A stretch of DNA of 64,000 nt from Methylotuvimicrobium sp. KM2 (lineage in GTDB: Bacteria; Pseudomonadota; Gammaproteobacteria; Methylococcales; Methylomonadaceae). Below the pieces are notes generated by a model, which did not search any database, had not been told where the DNA came from, and saw only the letters and a program-made list of their open reading frames with translations. The position numbers and the translations under genes were made by a program. Location: assembly GCF_038051925.1 (NCBI RefSeq), contig NZ_CP150634.1:3232300-3296299 (forward strand), read 5' to 3'. Of this stretch, positions 51,295 to 64,000 are shown in pieces. Each line of letters opens with the position of its first letter. The first letter of the stretch is position 1.

Positions 51295-53775
51295 TCAAAT
51301 AAGTCTAAATGGATCCACTTCCGGGACTTCGATCGGCACCGACTCGACCTTCCAAATCTCCCGGCAATACTCGGCAATCGTTCGATCCGATGAAAACTTA
51401 CCGGACCTCGCTGTATTCAGCACCGACATCCGGTTCCAGCGCGTTCTGTCGCGGTAAACCGTATCTATAGAATCCTGGCACTCCCGGTACGCATTGAAGT
51501 CGGCCAATACCAAATAAGGATCGCTGTAGATCAGATTATCGGTCAAATCACGGAACAAACCGGTATCGCCGTGCGAAAAAAAACCGTTTCGAATCAGATC
51601 TATGGCGTCTTTCAAAATCGCATCTTGCTGATACGCGTCATTCGGAGCATAACCCCGCTCATAAATTGAACGCACCTCTTCCGCTGTCATGCCGAACAAA
51701 AAGAAATTTTCTTCGCCGACTTCCTCGCGAATTTCGATATTGGCGCCATCTAGCGTACCGATGGTCAGCGCGCCATTCATCGCGAACTTCATGTTGCCGG
51801 TTCCGGAAGCCTCTTTTCCGGCCGTGGAAATTTGCTCCGACACCTCGGTTGCGGCATAAATCTGCTGACCGTTCGTGACATTGAAATTCGGCAAAAACAC
51901 AACCTTGAGACGGTCTTTCGTCGACGGGTCGCGATTGACGACCCGCCCCACTTCATTGATCAGCTTAATAATGAGCTTGGCCAAATGATAGCCGGGCGCG
52001 GCCTTGCCGGCGAATATGAAGGTGCGCGGATGAATATCGAAATGCGGATCGGTTTTCAGCTTCCGGTAAAGAGCAATCACATAAAGAATATTCAAATGCT
52101 GTCTTTTGTATTCATGAATGCGCTTGGCCTGCACATCGAAAATCGATTCCGGATCGACGCTGACCCCGGTGCGCTTATAGAGATTCAGCGCGAAATCATG
52201 TTTATTGAGCCGCTTGGCATCTTCCCAACGATTTAAAAATACCGCATCGTCCGAAAAGCGTTGAAGATCTTGGAGTTTTCCCAAATTTCTCACCCAAGTA
52301 TCTCCGATCGCTTCGCTAATGACCTTACTGAGCCTCGGATTACATAATGCCAGCCAACGCCGTGGCGTCACGCCGTTGGTTTTATTGCTGAACTTATCAG
52401 GCCAAAGACTATAAAAATCCTTTAGCACATCGCGTTTGAGCAGTTCGGTATGCAATGCGGCGACACCATTGATCGCATGACTGCCGGCACAAGCCAGGTG
52501 CGCCATGCGCACCATTCTTGCCCCGTTTTCGTCGATCATCGACATTCGGATGACTTTGGCAGTATCGCCGAGACATTGCGCTCTGACTTGTTCGAGAAAG
52601 CGACTATTGATTTCATAGATGATCTCCATCAATCTTGGCAGCAAACTTTCCATCAACTCCACCGGCCAACATTCCAATGCCTCCGGCAACAGCGTGTGAT
52701 TGGTGTAGGCGAAAGTTCGTCTCGTCACGTTCCACGCCGTGTCCCAAGACATATCTTGCTCATCGACCAACAGCCGCATCAGCTCGGCGATGGCAATGGC
52801 GGGATGGGTATCGTTCAATTGCACGGCGAACTTTTCATGAAAATGCTCCAAACGGATGCGTTGGGTCTTCATGATGCGCAGCATGTCTTGCAATGAGCAC
52901 GAAACGAAAAAATATTGCTGCTCCAAACGCAACTGCTTGCCCTGTAATGGTCCATCGTTCGGATACAAAATTTTGGTCAGATTTTCCGAAGCGACTTTTT
53001 CCTCGACCGCGCCGTAATAATCACCTTGATTGAAACGCTCGAAATTGAAGGACTCCGGAGCGACGGCTTGCCACAAACGCAAAGTGTTCGCGGTATTGTT
53101 GCGGTACCCTAGAATCGGGGTATCATACGGCACACCCTTGACCGACCAGCCGGGAACCCAATTGACTTTCATTTCGCCGTTATCGGCAACATAGCGCTCG
53201 GTATGCCCGCCCAATTTAATCTCGACCGCCCATTCTGGACGGACAATCTCCCAGGGATTACCGCGAAACAACCATTTATCGGTCTTTTCCACCTGCCAGC
53301 CATCGAAGATGACCTGCTCGAAAATTCCGAATTCATAGCGAATACCATAACCGACCGAGGGAATGTTCATTGTCGCCATCGAATCGAGAAAACAGGCCGC
53401 CAAACGCCCCAGCCCTCCGTTCCCCAAGCCCGGCTCCGGCTCTTCCCCGAGCAAATCGTCCAATTTCAAGCCTAGTTCAGCCATGGCCTGAGCGACCAAT
53501 TCGGTCATGCCCAGATTCAACAAATTCGACGCCAGATGCGGTCCCATCAAAAATTCGGCCGATAAATACGCCACGGTGCGCGATTTTTTTTCGACGTATT
53601 CGGTCGCGGTGCCGACCCAGCGAGCCATCAACATATCCCGCACGGTATAGGACAAGGCCATATAATAATCGAAGGTGCTGGCCAATGCCGGAAACTTACC
53701 TTGCACATTGGCTAAATTGCGAAAGAAGTTTCGTTTAATGTCGTCGGTGGTCAATGGGAAATGATTTTGTTTCAT
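51295..53775 (-). CDS. glgP: Glycogen phosphorylase
   Basis: 826 residues from ATG at 53775 (MKQNHFPLTTDDIKRNFFRN); the frame is open 165 bases further but that part is not family-like. Active-site landmarks: GLGNGGLGRLAACFLDSMAT, the GT35 region QIYAATEVSEQISTAGKEAS, and PLP-lysine motif GTGNMKFAMNGALTIGTLDG. It releases glucose-1-phosphate from glycogen in the cytosol. It converges on rsmA and is divergent from the malic enzyme gene across a repeat. Confidence 0.96.
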   Translation of the reverse strand: MKQNHFPLTTDDIKRNFFRNLANVQGKFPALASTFDYYMALSYTVRDMLMARWVGTATEYVEKKSRTVAYLSAEFLMGPHLASNLLNLGMTELVAQAMAELGLKLDDLLGEEPEPGLGNGGLGRLAACFLDSMATMNIPSVGYGIRYEFGIFEQVIFDGWQVEKTDKWLFRGNPWEIVRPEWAVEIKLGGHTERYVADNGEMKVNWVPGWSVKGVPYDTPILGYRNNTANTLRLWQAVAPESFNFERFNQGDYYGAVEEKVASENLTKILYPNDGPLQGKQLRLEQQYFFVSCSLQDMLRIMKTQRIRLEHFHEKFAVQLNDTHPAIAIAELMRLLVDEQDMSWDTAWNVTRRTFAYTNHTLLPEALECWPVELMESLLPRLMEIIYEINSRFLEQVRAQCLGDTAKVIRMSMIDENGARMVRMAHLACAGSHAINGVAALHTELLKRDVLKDFYSLWPDKFSNKTNGVTPRRWLALCNPRLSKVISEAIGDTWVRNLGKLQDLQRFSDDAVFLNRWEDAKRLNKHDFALNLYKRTGVSVDPESIFDVQAKRIHEYKRQHLNILYVIALYRKLKTDPHFDIHPRTFIFAGKAAPGYHLAKLIIKLINEVGRVVNRDPSTKDRLKVVFLPNFNVTNGQQIYAATEVSEQISTAGKEASGTGNMKFAMNGALTIGTLDGANIEIREEVGEENFFLFGMTAEEVRSIYERGYAPNDAYQQDAILKDAIDLIRNGFFSHGDTGLFRDLTDNLIYSDPYLVLADFNAYRECQDSIDTVYRDRTRWNRMSVLNTARSGKFSSDRTIAEYCREIWKVESVPIEVPEVDPFRLI

Positions 53776-53988
53776 AGTTGTCGTTCTCGTATAGGGTGAA
53801 CAGTCTATCAAATTAAAAAGCAATACTAATGCCATGACAGGACTATACCTATTGTTAATCCGAATTCGACACCGAGACGCCGAAACTTGAGTCGTTAAGA
53901 GTATAATCATGCTGTAATAGGTAAGAAATAACTTGAACACTCATACACGGAGGGCGTGTGTAACTTGTTCAAATTATTTAGCGCATGT

Positions 53989-54187
53989 TATACCTTTCAT
54001 ACTTGAAATTTCGACAGTGCCTGATGAGGCTCTATGCCAGCATGGAGCTGGCATAGAGCCTGCATGGATGTATTCACCAAGCACCTAAATTCCATAGCCT
54101 TTTGGCTATGGTAACTATCTTGCGTAATTTAGGTGCTGGGCCTTTGACGGGCACCCCGGCGCCGAATTTTGATCTACGATGGGTATA
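53989..54187. repeat. TATACC-family element, copy 5, carrying a core element and nested palindrome
   Basis: Left end TATACCTTTCATACTTGAAA at 53989, right end GATCTACGATGGGTATA to 54187. The inner hairpin (GGCTCTATGCCAGC with GCTGGCATAGAGCC) is perfect. GCATGGATGTATTCACC follows and is interrupted by the palindrome at 54078-54140 (AGCACCTAAATT and AATTTAGGTGCT). The right terminus ends 35 bases before the malic-enzyme start, so the element must form part of that gene's leader or promoter. Confidence 0.75.
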
Positions 54188-54222
54188 CATTCAAAACCAG
54201 GTTGACTAAGGAAACTTCCGTT

Positions 54223-55914
54223 ATGACAGCAATGTCGAAAACTCCTCTTTATATCCCTTATGCAGGCCCTGCTTTATTGGAAATGCCTTTACTGAATAAA
54301 GGCTGTGCGTTCAGTAAAGAAGAACGGCAAACATTTAATTTAACCGGGTTGCTCCCGCCTCGATACGAAACGATCGAAGAACAAGTCCAACGCGCTTATC
54401 TTCAGTATTCGAGCTTTAAAAACGCAATCAACAAGCATATTTATTTGCGTTCGATACAAGACAATAACGAAACGCTGTTTTATCGACTCCTGCAGGACCA
54501 TCTGCCGGAGATGTTGCCTATTATTTATACGCCGACCGTCGGCGATGCCTGCGAGCAATTTTCGGATATATATCGCAGTAGCCGAGGCTTGTTTATTTCT
54601 TACGTGGAACGTCAACAAATGGACGACATTCTGCGTTACACCACCAAAAGAAATGTCAAAATTATTGTCGTTACCGATGGCGAAAGAGTCTTGGGTCTGG
54701 GTGACCAAGGAATCGGCGGCATGGGCATTTCGATCGGCAAACTGTCGCTCTATACCGCTTGCGGCGGAATTAGCCCGGCTTATACCTTACCGGTAGTACT
54801 TGATGTCGGCACCAATAACGAAAAGTTATTACAAGACCCGATGTATATGGGCGAGCGTCATAGAAGGATTCCTCAAGCGGAATACGACGCTTTCATCGAC
54901 CTTTTTTTACAAGCCGTCAAGCGCCGCTGGCCGGATGTTATCGTGCAATTCGAAGACTTCGCGCAACCGAATGCGATGCCGATATTGCAACGCTACCGAG
55001 ACCAACTGTGCTGCTTCAATGATGACATTCAAGGCACTGCCGCGGTCACGGTCGGTACGCTGTTGGCTGCTTGCCGAGTTAAAAACAGGAAGTTGTCCGA
55101 GCAGCGAGTGGTCTTTGTCGGAGCCGGTTCGGCCGGTTGCGGCATTGCCGAGCAGGTCATCGCGCAAATGCGGACCGAGGGACTGTCCGAACGCGAAGCC
55201 CGTCATCGCGTTTACATGGTCGACCGTTTCGGTTTACTCACCGAAGAAATGACAGAACTTAGGGACTTTCAACAAAAACTGGCTCAAGCATCAAACCGAC
55301 TAGAGGACTGGTCAATCGAAGGCGACTATCCGTCATTGCTTGAAGTCATTCAATACGCCAAACCGACCGTTTTGATCGGCGTTTCCGGCCAACACGGCAT
55401 TTTTACAGAAACCGTGATTCGGACTATGACCCAAGGTTGCGATTGGCCGATCGTTTTTCCGCTAAGCAACCCGCCACGCCAAGTGGAGGCTACGCCCGAA
55501 CAAATTATCGAGTGGACCGAAGGACGGGTTCTATTAGCCGCGGGTAGCCCCTTTCCTCCCGTCGAATACGGCGGTAAGCGCTATGATGTCACGCAGTGCA
55601 ACAATAGCTATATTTTTCCGGGAGTCGGGCTCGGCGTTATTGCCGTGCAAGCCAGACGAATCTCAGACGAAATGTTGATCGCCGCCAGCGAAACCCTGGC
55701 CGCAGCATCGCCCTTGGCCAACACCGGACAAGGCGAATTATTGCCGCCATTGACGGAATTACCGGAACTGAGCAAATGCATCGCTTTCGCGGTAGGCAAA
55801 GTCGCGCTTAAGCAAAACTTGGCGCTTGAAATTAGCGATCAGCAATTACTAGAACGCATCGAAGAAAATTTCTGGCAACCGGTCTATCGGCACTATAAGC
55901 GGATTTGTTTTTAA
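54223..55914 (+). CDS. maeA: NAD-dependent malic enzyme
   Basis: 563 residues from ATG at 54223 with AAGGAAAC upstream. Large-form (SfcA/MaeA) layout: [60 protein letters not shown], metal-binding [39 protein letters not shown] site [16 protein letters not shown]. Decarboxylates malate to pyruvate with NAD. Its leader is formed by a TATACC-family element. Confidence 0.95.
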   Translation: MTAMSKTPLYIPYAGPALLEMPLLNKGCAFSKEERQTFNLTGLLPPRYETIEEQVQRAYLQYSSFKNAINKHIYLRSIQDNNETLFYRLLQDHLPEMLPIIYTPTVGDACEQFSDIYRSSRGLFISYVERQQMDDILRYTTKRNVKIIVVTDGERVLGLGDQGIGGMGISIGKLSLYTACGGISPAYTLPVVLDVGTNNEKLLQDPMYMGERHRRIPQAEYDAFIDLFLQAVKRRWPDVIVQFEDFAQPNAMPILQRYRDQLCCFNDDIQGTAAVTVGTLLAACRVKNRKLSEQRVVFVGAGSAGCGIAEQVIAQMRTEGLSEREARHRVYMVDRFGLLTEEMTELRDFQQKLAQASNRLEDWSIEGDYPSLLEVIQYAKPTVLIGVSGQHGIFTETVIRTMTQGCDWPIVFPLSNPPRQVEATPEQIIEWTEGRVLLAAGSPFPPVEYGGKRYDVTQCNNSYIFPGVGLGVIAVQARRISDEMLIAASETLAAASPLANTGQGELLPPLTELPELSKCIAFAVGKVALKQNLALEISDQQLLERIEENFWQPVYRHYKRICF

Positions 55915-56019
55915 TTCCGCATAGCATCCGATAAATGCGTAAAAAAATAAGGCTCTGTATGCGGTAATAGTTGAAAACACCCACCACTACCGGAAGTACT
56001 TAAAAATTCAAAGTGAATT

Positions 56020-56040
56020 GTAGGGTACGCTGCGCGTACC
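56020..56040 (+). repeat. Single REP with GTAG head (GGTACGC type)
   Basis: GTAGGGTACGCTGCGCGTAC, the same as at 9976. The rest of 55915-56209 shows no gene. Confidence 0.75.
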
Positions 56041-56209
56041 TTGTCATAAGAAAGTCAAGCCCCATATTTCAACTATCAACGCGAACATAGCCAAAAATAA
56101 ACTACGGCTTGCTCTTTGATCAATGAAAGATGTTATTCCAATAGGGATTGCCGGAATTCAGTAACCCTGGATAATGACTTAGCATAAGGCTTAACTATAA
56201 CTGTTCCGT

Positions 56210-56608
56210 TTAATCGCTATTAATTTCTTCGGCACCTGATTGCCAACGATCAGCCGGTTTATTAAGATTATTCTGCTCAATATATTCGTTATATTTTCGG
56301 TGCCGTTCGCGTTTTTGTTCGAAATCTTCGTATCGGTTCATTGGACGTTTCGCATTATCCTTACTCCTACGATAGACTCGACGCTCGGGAAGCGCGGCAT
56401 CGTCGAGATAGCGCCGCCGCATATTTTCGAAGCGCTCTTGTTTAGTCTTCTTCTGCTCCTGATCTTGTTCATTTCGCCGGTTCGTTTCGCCTACCTGTCT
56501 AGATCTGCTTTCCACAGGGGAGGATTCTGGCTGTCTAGCGATAGCCAGACCCGACTGAAAAATCGAAAACAAAATAGTTAACAATAAAAGATAATGTCTA
56601 TTAACCAC
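56210..56608 (-). CDS. Secreted, highly charged small protein, unknown
   Basis: 132 residues with a signal peptide (about residues 1-24, MVNRHYLLLLTILFSIFQSG, cut near AIA-RQ). The mature part is dominated by R, E, K, Q and N without hydrophobic core (RRNEQDQEQKKTKQERFENM, RRRYLDDAALPERRVYRRSK), so it is probably disordered or coiled. I recognise no family. It is 30 bases downstream of the cytochrome c4 gene and probably co-transcribed. Confidence 0.6.
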   Translation of the reverse strand: MVNRHYLLLLTILFSIFQSGLAIARQPESSPVESRSRQVGETNRRNEQDQEQKKTKQERFENMRRRYLDDAALPERRVYRRSKDNAKRPMNRYEDFEQKRERHRKYNEYIEQNNLNKPADRWQSGAEEINSD

Positions 56609-56638
56609 CCCAGCCTCCCGGGAATCATTGAGTTTGAT

Positions 56639-57220
56639 TTATAAAGAGCCGAGATAAGCAGCCAAGACCTTGATATCTTCTTCGCTTAAATTTTTTGCGA
56701 TGGCATTCATGGGACTGCCTTTACGCGTGCCGGACTTGAATGCTTTCAATTGTTTGGCTAGGTAATCGGTGTGTTGCCCTGCCAACCTTGGAAATTGCAT
56801 TCTCCCTTCTGCGCCTTTGCCATGGCAACCTAGACACATCGTCGATTGTTTCTCGCCTAACTCGGCTAATTTTGGATCGACAACAGCACTCCTAGGTTGT
56901 TGGCTTGAAAAATAAGCCGCAAGATCGGCCATGTCTTCATCGCTAAGCCCCTGGGCCATATTTTTCATTATGGGGCCTTCGCGCGAACCGCTCTTGAAGG
57001 CTTTTAGTTGTTTGACGATATACCCGGGCCGCTGACCGGCTAGTATAGGAAATTGAGCATCGACACTTATGCCGTTCAAACCATGACAATTAGTACACGC
57101 TGACGCTTTATTCTCGCCTGCCTTTGCATCGGCGGCGATTGCGTTAGCATCGAAAACCAAAGAGCCGAATAAACAAACGGATGACAGCATGATCGAATTG
57201 TAAAAATTACTTTTTTTCAT
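56639..57220 (-). CDS. Dihaem cytochrome c4
   Basis: 193 residues with a signal peptide ending near residue 31. Two class-I haem c domains, C42-x-x-C45-H46 (ACTNCHGLNG) and C129-x-x-C132-H133 (MCLGCHGKGAEG), with internal repetition (GYIVKQLKAFKSGSREGPIM and DYLAKQLKAFKSGTRKGSPM) supplying axial Met. Periplasmic electron carrier, usually between the bc1 complex and terminal oxidases or cNOR. Could deliver electrons to NorC, by inference. Confidence 0.93.
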   Translation of the reverse strand: MKKSNFYNSIMLSSVCLFGSLVFDANAIAADAKAGENKASACTNCHGLNGISVDAQFPILAGQRPGYIVKQLKAFKSGSREGPIMKNMAQGLSDEDMADLAAYFSSQQPRSAVVDPKLAELGEKQSTMCLGCHGKGAEGRMQFPRLAGQHTDYLAKQLKAFKSGTRKGSPMNAIAKNLSEEDIKVLAAYLGSL

Positions 57221-57342
57221 CGTTTCCTCCTAATTGCATCGGTAGGGTAGACATGATCGAATTTTTGAGTTAGAAAAATTCCGAATCAGTGTTGATCACT
57301 ATAACGCGTCATCGGCCCCACTGTCAGTAACTTGTTATTTTT

Positions 57343-57837
57343 ATGCCTGATCAATCATTAAAATCATTGCCCACTCCTATGATCGGCGTAAGCGGTATCG
57401 CTTTCAATCGCCATCGAGAAGTTTTGTTAATCCGGCGAAATCAAGCGCCAGCGCAAGGTCTATGGTCGATTCCCGGCGGCAAGTTGGAACCGGGCGAAAC
57501 ACTGATCGAAGCTTGCCGACGCGAAATCGAGGAGGAAACCGGCCTTAAAAATACCCGAGTACTCAGCCTCGTGGCACTTGTCGAACGCAATATCGAAAAT
57601 TTTCATTATGTTATTGCCGATTTTTTGGTCGAAATCATCGACGGAGAAAACCGAACGCCTATTGCAAATTCCGACGTCTCGGAAGCTTGCTGGATTGCAT
57701 TGGATCGACTCGATCATTACGAATTGGTCCCTGGCCTAAGAGACATCATTGAAAACGCCCATCGACTTTGGCAGTCTGGTACTTTACCCGGTTTGGTCGA
57801 CCCCAACGGAAAAACCGGTGATTTTATCTGTACGTAA
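57343..57837 (+). CDS. Nudix hydrolase (ADP-ribose pyrophosphatase type)
   Basis: 164 residues. The Nudix box GGKLEPGETLIEACRREIEE then ETGL is intact, preceded by PMIGVSGIAFNRHREVLLIR. The family hydrolyses nucleoside diphosphates linked to other groups; the closest named group is ADP-ribose or NADH pyrophosphatases, but the substrate is not decided by sequence. It lies before nifJ in the same direction, 158 bases apart. Confidence 0.88.
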   Translation: MPDQSLKSLPTPMIGVSGIAFNRHREVLLIRRNQAPAQGLWSIPGGKLEPGETLIEACRREIEEETGLKNTRVLSLVALVERNIENFHYVIADFLVEIIDGENRTPIANSDVSEACWIALDRLDHYELVPGLRDIIENAHRLWQSGTLPGLVDPNGKTGDFICT

Positions 57838-57995
57838 GCGATCTTTTACCGATCGAAACCCTGTTCTCTTTGTACGGTATATTGGAGTGTCATGCTCAAA
57901 ATGACCCCCGCTTTGCGCTTTATGTGCTTTAGGTTACACTTCAAGAAGATCGAAATCATAGGCCTGAGCCTAATTCTCCGGAGAGGGGTACACTC

Positions 57996-61588
<3,593 letters not shown>

Positions 61589-61592
<4 letters not shown>

Positions 61593-62608
61593 GCGGTATC
61601 GATCTGAGCACAACCTATTTGGGCTTGAAACTCAGCAGCCCGTTAGTCGCATCGGCTTCGCCGCTGTCGCGTAGCCTGGATTCATCGAGGCAATTGGAAG
61701 ATGCCGGCGCCTCGGCCATTGTCATGTATTCGCTGTTCGAAGAGGAGTTACGTCAGCAGGAAGAAGAAACGGCGCGCTTCATGATCAATCAGGGCATCGG
61801 TTTCGGCGAGGCGGATAGCTTTTTACCGTTCGACAGCCGTTATCAACATGGGCTGGATCAATACTTGGAGCAACTCGCCGAATTGAAAAAGGCGCTGCAT
61901 ATCCCGGTCATTGCAAGCTTGAACGGCACATCGCTAGACGGTTGGGTTGAGCACGGCAAATTATTGCAAGATGCCGGTGCCGATGCCTTGGAACTGAATG
62001 TATATTACCTGAGCGCCGACATCAACGAGTCCGGCGCCGCCGTCGAAGCTCGTTACCTGGAATTGCTGAAGGCCTTACGCGAATCGGTCGACATACCCAT
62101 CGCGATGAAGCTGTCGCCTTATTTCAGCGGCCTGGCGCACTTCGTTAAATCGCTAGAACAAGCAGGCGCCGACGGCGTTGTGCTATTTAACCGTTTTTAT
62201 CAACCCGATATCGATTTGGACGATCTGCAAGTCACGTCACAGTTGCAATGGTCGCGTTCGTCCGATGCTCAACTGCCCTTGCGTTGGGTTGCATTGCTCT
62301 ACGGAAAGGTCAAGCTCTCGTTGGCAACGACCAGTGGCGTGCGCAGTGCCGATGATGTGCTAAAAATGATTCTGGCCGGAGCCGATGTCAGTCAAATGTG
62401 CTCAATATTACTGGAAAAAGGCCCGGCTTATCTGGAGAACATCAATAACGAACTGATCGATTGGCTTGAAGAACACGAATACGACTCCATCCACGAAATC
62501 AAAGGCCATTTAAGTAAACAGCGCTGCGCCAACCCTAATATATTCGAGCGTTCCAATTACATTCATTTACTGGACGGCTATACTCCGGCGCAAGGCGTTC
62601 GTGGCTGA
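61589..62608 (+). CDS. Dihydroorotate-dehydrogenase-like FMN protein coupled to PFOR
   Basis: 339 residues, TIM-barrel DHOD-like. MSGIDLSTTYLGLKLSSPLV, IPVIASLNGTSLDGWVEHGK, GADALELNVYYLSAD and PIAMKLSPYFSGLAHFVKSL are the substrate/FMN elements, ending LATTSGVRSADDVLKMILAG. Its start overlaps the nifJ stop by four bases, so equal expression is likely. The group differs from PyrD and is often next to nifJ; its substrate is unknown. A ferredoxin-linked redox role is plausible. Confidence 0.9.
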
Positions 62609-62647
62609 TCAACGCCTGCACCCTCGTTTTTTTTTACAGGAGAGCGA

Positions 62648-63544
62648 ATGGACAATCAGCAAATGGAAACCCTAATCGATACTACATTGTCCGCGCATTC
62701 CGCAGACACTGCATCGCTCGAACCTTATCTGGTATTACTTTCCGGCAAACACACAGGCAAGCAATTTAAGCTTTTTCGCCCAAAAAACGTTTTCGGCCGA
62801 GGGCATGATGCGGATATTATTATCGCTGACCCCAAAATATCCCGCCGCCACGGCGCTTTTATCGTCAAATCCGGCGTCGTTATGGTAGAGGATTACGGCT
62901 CGACCAATGGCACCTATATCGATGAAAGGCGCATCGACAATGAGAAGATTTCCTTACTCTCGCGCATCCGTGCCGGCGGCACTTACATGCGCATCGATTA
63001 TAAAAAACCAAGCGAAGCTCAATCTGAACTAGCTTTATACCAGGCTGCCAATACCGATGTTCTGACCCAAATACCCAACCGCCGGGCTTTTGTGATTCGC
63101 GGACAAGAAGAGCTGTCTTATTGTAAACGCAATCGCACCGGACTAACCGTAGTCATGTGCGATGTCGATCATTTTAAAAAAATCAACGATACATTCGGAC
63201 ATCTCGCCGGCGACCAGGTTTTGAGGGACCTGGCTGAAATGCTGAATAAGGAAATGCGCACCGAAGACACACTTGCGCGATATGGCGGCGAAGAATTCAT
63301 TATGTTGCTGAGGGGTAGCTCGGAAAACCAGGCGCTGATTTTAGCCGAACGCATCCGTGAAAAAGTAGCGCGTAAGGCGTTCGAATATCAGCATCTGAGA
63401 ATACCGGCAACACTCTCGTTCGGCATTTGCAGTCGTCAAAGCGCTTATATCGACTCGCTCGAATCGATGATCCGGGCCGCAGACCGAGCGCTTTATCAGG
63501 CCAAAAAAAACGGCCGCAACCAGGTCGCGATAGATCGAGTTTGA
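62648..63544 (+). CDS. FHA-domain diguanylate cyclase
   Basis: 298 residues. N-terminal FHA domain (residues 28-115) with NVFGRGHDADIIIADPKISR and EDYGSTNGTYIDERRI, which binds phosphothreonine. C-terminal GGDEF domain (residues 130-298) with the active site ARYGGEEFIMLLRG and inhibitory-site type RxxD not obvious before it. Makes cyclic-di-GMP in response to a phosphorylated partner. AGGAGAGCG precedes the ATG. It follows the PFOR pair by 40 bases. Confidence 0.93.
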   Translation: MDNQQMETLIDTTLSAHSADTASLEPYLVLLSGKHTGKQFKLFRPKNVFGRGHDADIIIADPKISRRHGAFIVKSGVVMVEDYGSTNGTYIDERRIDNEKISLLSRIRAGGTYMRIDYKKPSEAQSELALYQAANTDVLTQIPNRRAFVIRGQEELSYCKRNRTGLTVVMCDVDHFKKINDTFGHLAGDQVLRDLAEMLNKEMRTEDTLARYGGEEFIMLLRGSSENQALILAERIREKVARKAFEYQHLRIPATLSFGICSRQSAYIDSLESMIRAADRALYQAKKNGRNQVAIDRV

Positions 63545-63830
63545 GAAGAATTATCCTACTTTCTTTATACTCAAAAAATGGTTAACTCTATGAAGAAAAG
63601 CCCATGAAATCAAAAATTTAATTATTCTTGCTCGTCATGGTTATTTCATTAAGATTGAATACTGTTACAGTCTCTTGAGCTTGGAAAACAACGGAACACT
63701 CCTATTTCATCTTGCATCTTTCATCTTTCATCTTTCCCCTTTCCTCTTCCACCTTCTTTAATCCAACCTAAACAGCTAAAATCAATAAATCTTTGTTTTA
63801 TAGTGCCCAACAAGGCCACCGCCGACAGAT
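63545..63830. repeat. Gap with a CTCAAAAAATGG repeat end and CATCTTT heptamers
   Basis: 63553-63594 matches the inserted element's left end at 2066-2104 (CTTTATACTCAAAAAATGGT). 63708-63750 is a short run of CATCTTT/TTTCATC and TTTCCTC heptamers like those at 1.9 kb. No gene is seen. Confidence 0.55.
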
Positions 63831-64000
63831 ATGCCGCTTTCCGAGACCTTATTCATCATCCTGCAGCTGTTGATACTGGCCTTACTGCTTTCCGGCTTGT
63901 GTCGCCATTTACCGCTCCCTTATACCATCCTTTTGGTCGTAACTGGGGTATCGATCAATTTATTGGCCACGGTCACGCCTTTCGCTCTGATTCCAAGCGG
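63831..64000 (+). CDS. Cation/proton antiporter (CPA1-like), N-terminal part (runs off the window)
   Basis: About 56 residues before the window edge: MPLSETLFIILQLLILALLL, CRHLPLPYTILLVVTG, then a second hydrophobic stretch. Two membrane segments joined by a short LPLPYTILLVVTG turn resemble the start of Na+/H+ antiporters of the CPA1 or NhaP group. Only the N-terminus is available, so the family call is tentative. Confidence 0.5.
   Translation, partial: MPLSETLFIILQLLILALLLSGLCRHLPLPYTILLVVTGVSINLLATVTPFALIPS

Noticed and set aside
53776..53940. Signal peptide on glycogen phosphorylase
   Set aside because: The hydrophobic extension has no family counterpart, the enzyme is cytosolic, and a good family start exists at 53775.

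Overview
The window looks like chromosome from a gammaproteobacterium, most likely an aerobic type I methanotroph (Methylococcales). That placement is inference: it rests on remembered similarity of the gene set (norCB, truncated haemoglobin plus reductase, SulP carrier, cytochrome c4, an exosortase-associated small protein, PFOR with a DHOD-like partner, OFA transporter with small subunit) and on the dense REP-like repeats. No methane monooxygenase or rRNA gene lies here. Base composition is moderate by eye; the small genes at 12.8-14.9 kb look more AT-rich than their neighbours.

Layout. 1-1.7 kb: start of a membrane spermidine-synthase-like protein, a thioredoxin-like protein and a zinc metalloprotease whose 5' end abuts a 20-copy heptamer array. 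2.2-7.4 kb: nitric-oxide cluster with norC-norB and a small membrane protein, a ferredoxin-flavin reductase plus truncated haemoglobin, and a divergent Fe-S-type regulator with a palindrome between them. 8.2-9.8 kb: SulP transporter. 10.4-23.4 kb: defence region. A type I Wadjet system is split: jetA-jetB-jetC are contiguous (23.4 to 17.9 kb), while jetD sits 6.3 kb further downstream on the same strand, translationally coupled to a Rossmann-fold protein. The gap holds a Uma2 gene, mazEF, a REP-associated tyrosine transposase (RAYT) and two small genes separated by a good integron attC site. 23.8-29.9 kb: orphan EncFtn ferritin, peroxiredoxin, glutathione reductase, OFA transporter with a 42-residue partner, LOG protein, TIGR04073 protein. 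30-33.4 kb: bacterioferritin lacking the haem methionine, two identical tRNA-Glu genes, tRNA-Ala, gltX, Sel1 protein. 33.4-41.5 kb: a TOBE-domain relic, a solute-binding protein, Gfo/Idh oxidoreductase, CinA-type deamidase, mutS. 40.3-48.7 kb: DUF2760, two Hsp70-like proteins, SPFH-GYF protein and zinc-ribbon membrane protein in one direction. 49-64 kb: pdxA-rsmA, glgP, malic enzyme, cytochrome c4, Nudix, PFOR (nifJ) with a DHOD-like protein, FHA-GGDEF cyclase, start of an antiporter.

The most unusual signal is non-coding. At least nine copies of one short structured element occur in the gaps. Each is an outer stem, an inner hairpin and a conserved hairpin segment, and the stem sequences differ between copies while staying complementary. 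Copies are carried inside at least two MITE-like families, one with perfect 13-bp terminal repeats and an 8-bp target duplication, and several carry a further palindrome nested at one fixed position. Together with GTAG-headed REP palindromes and the RAYT, this suggests a layered system of small mobile structured DNAs.
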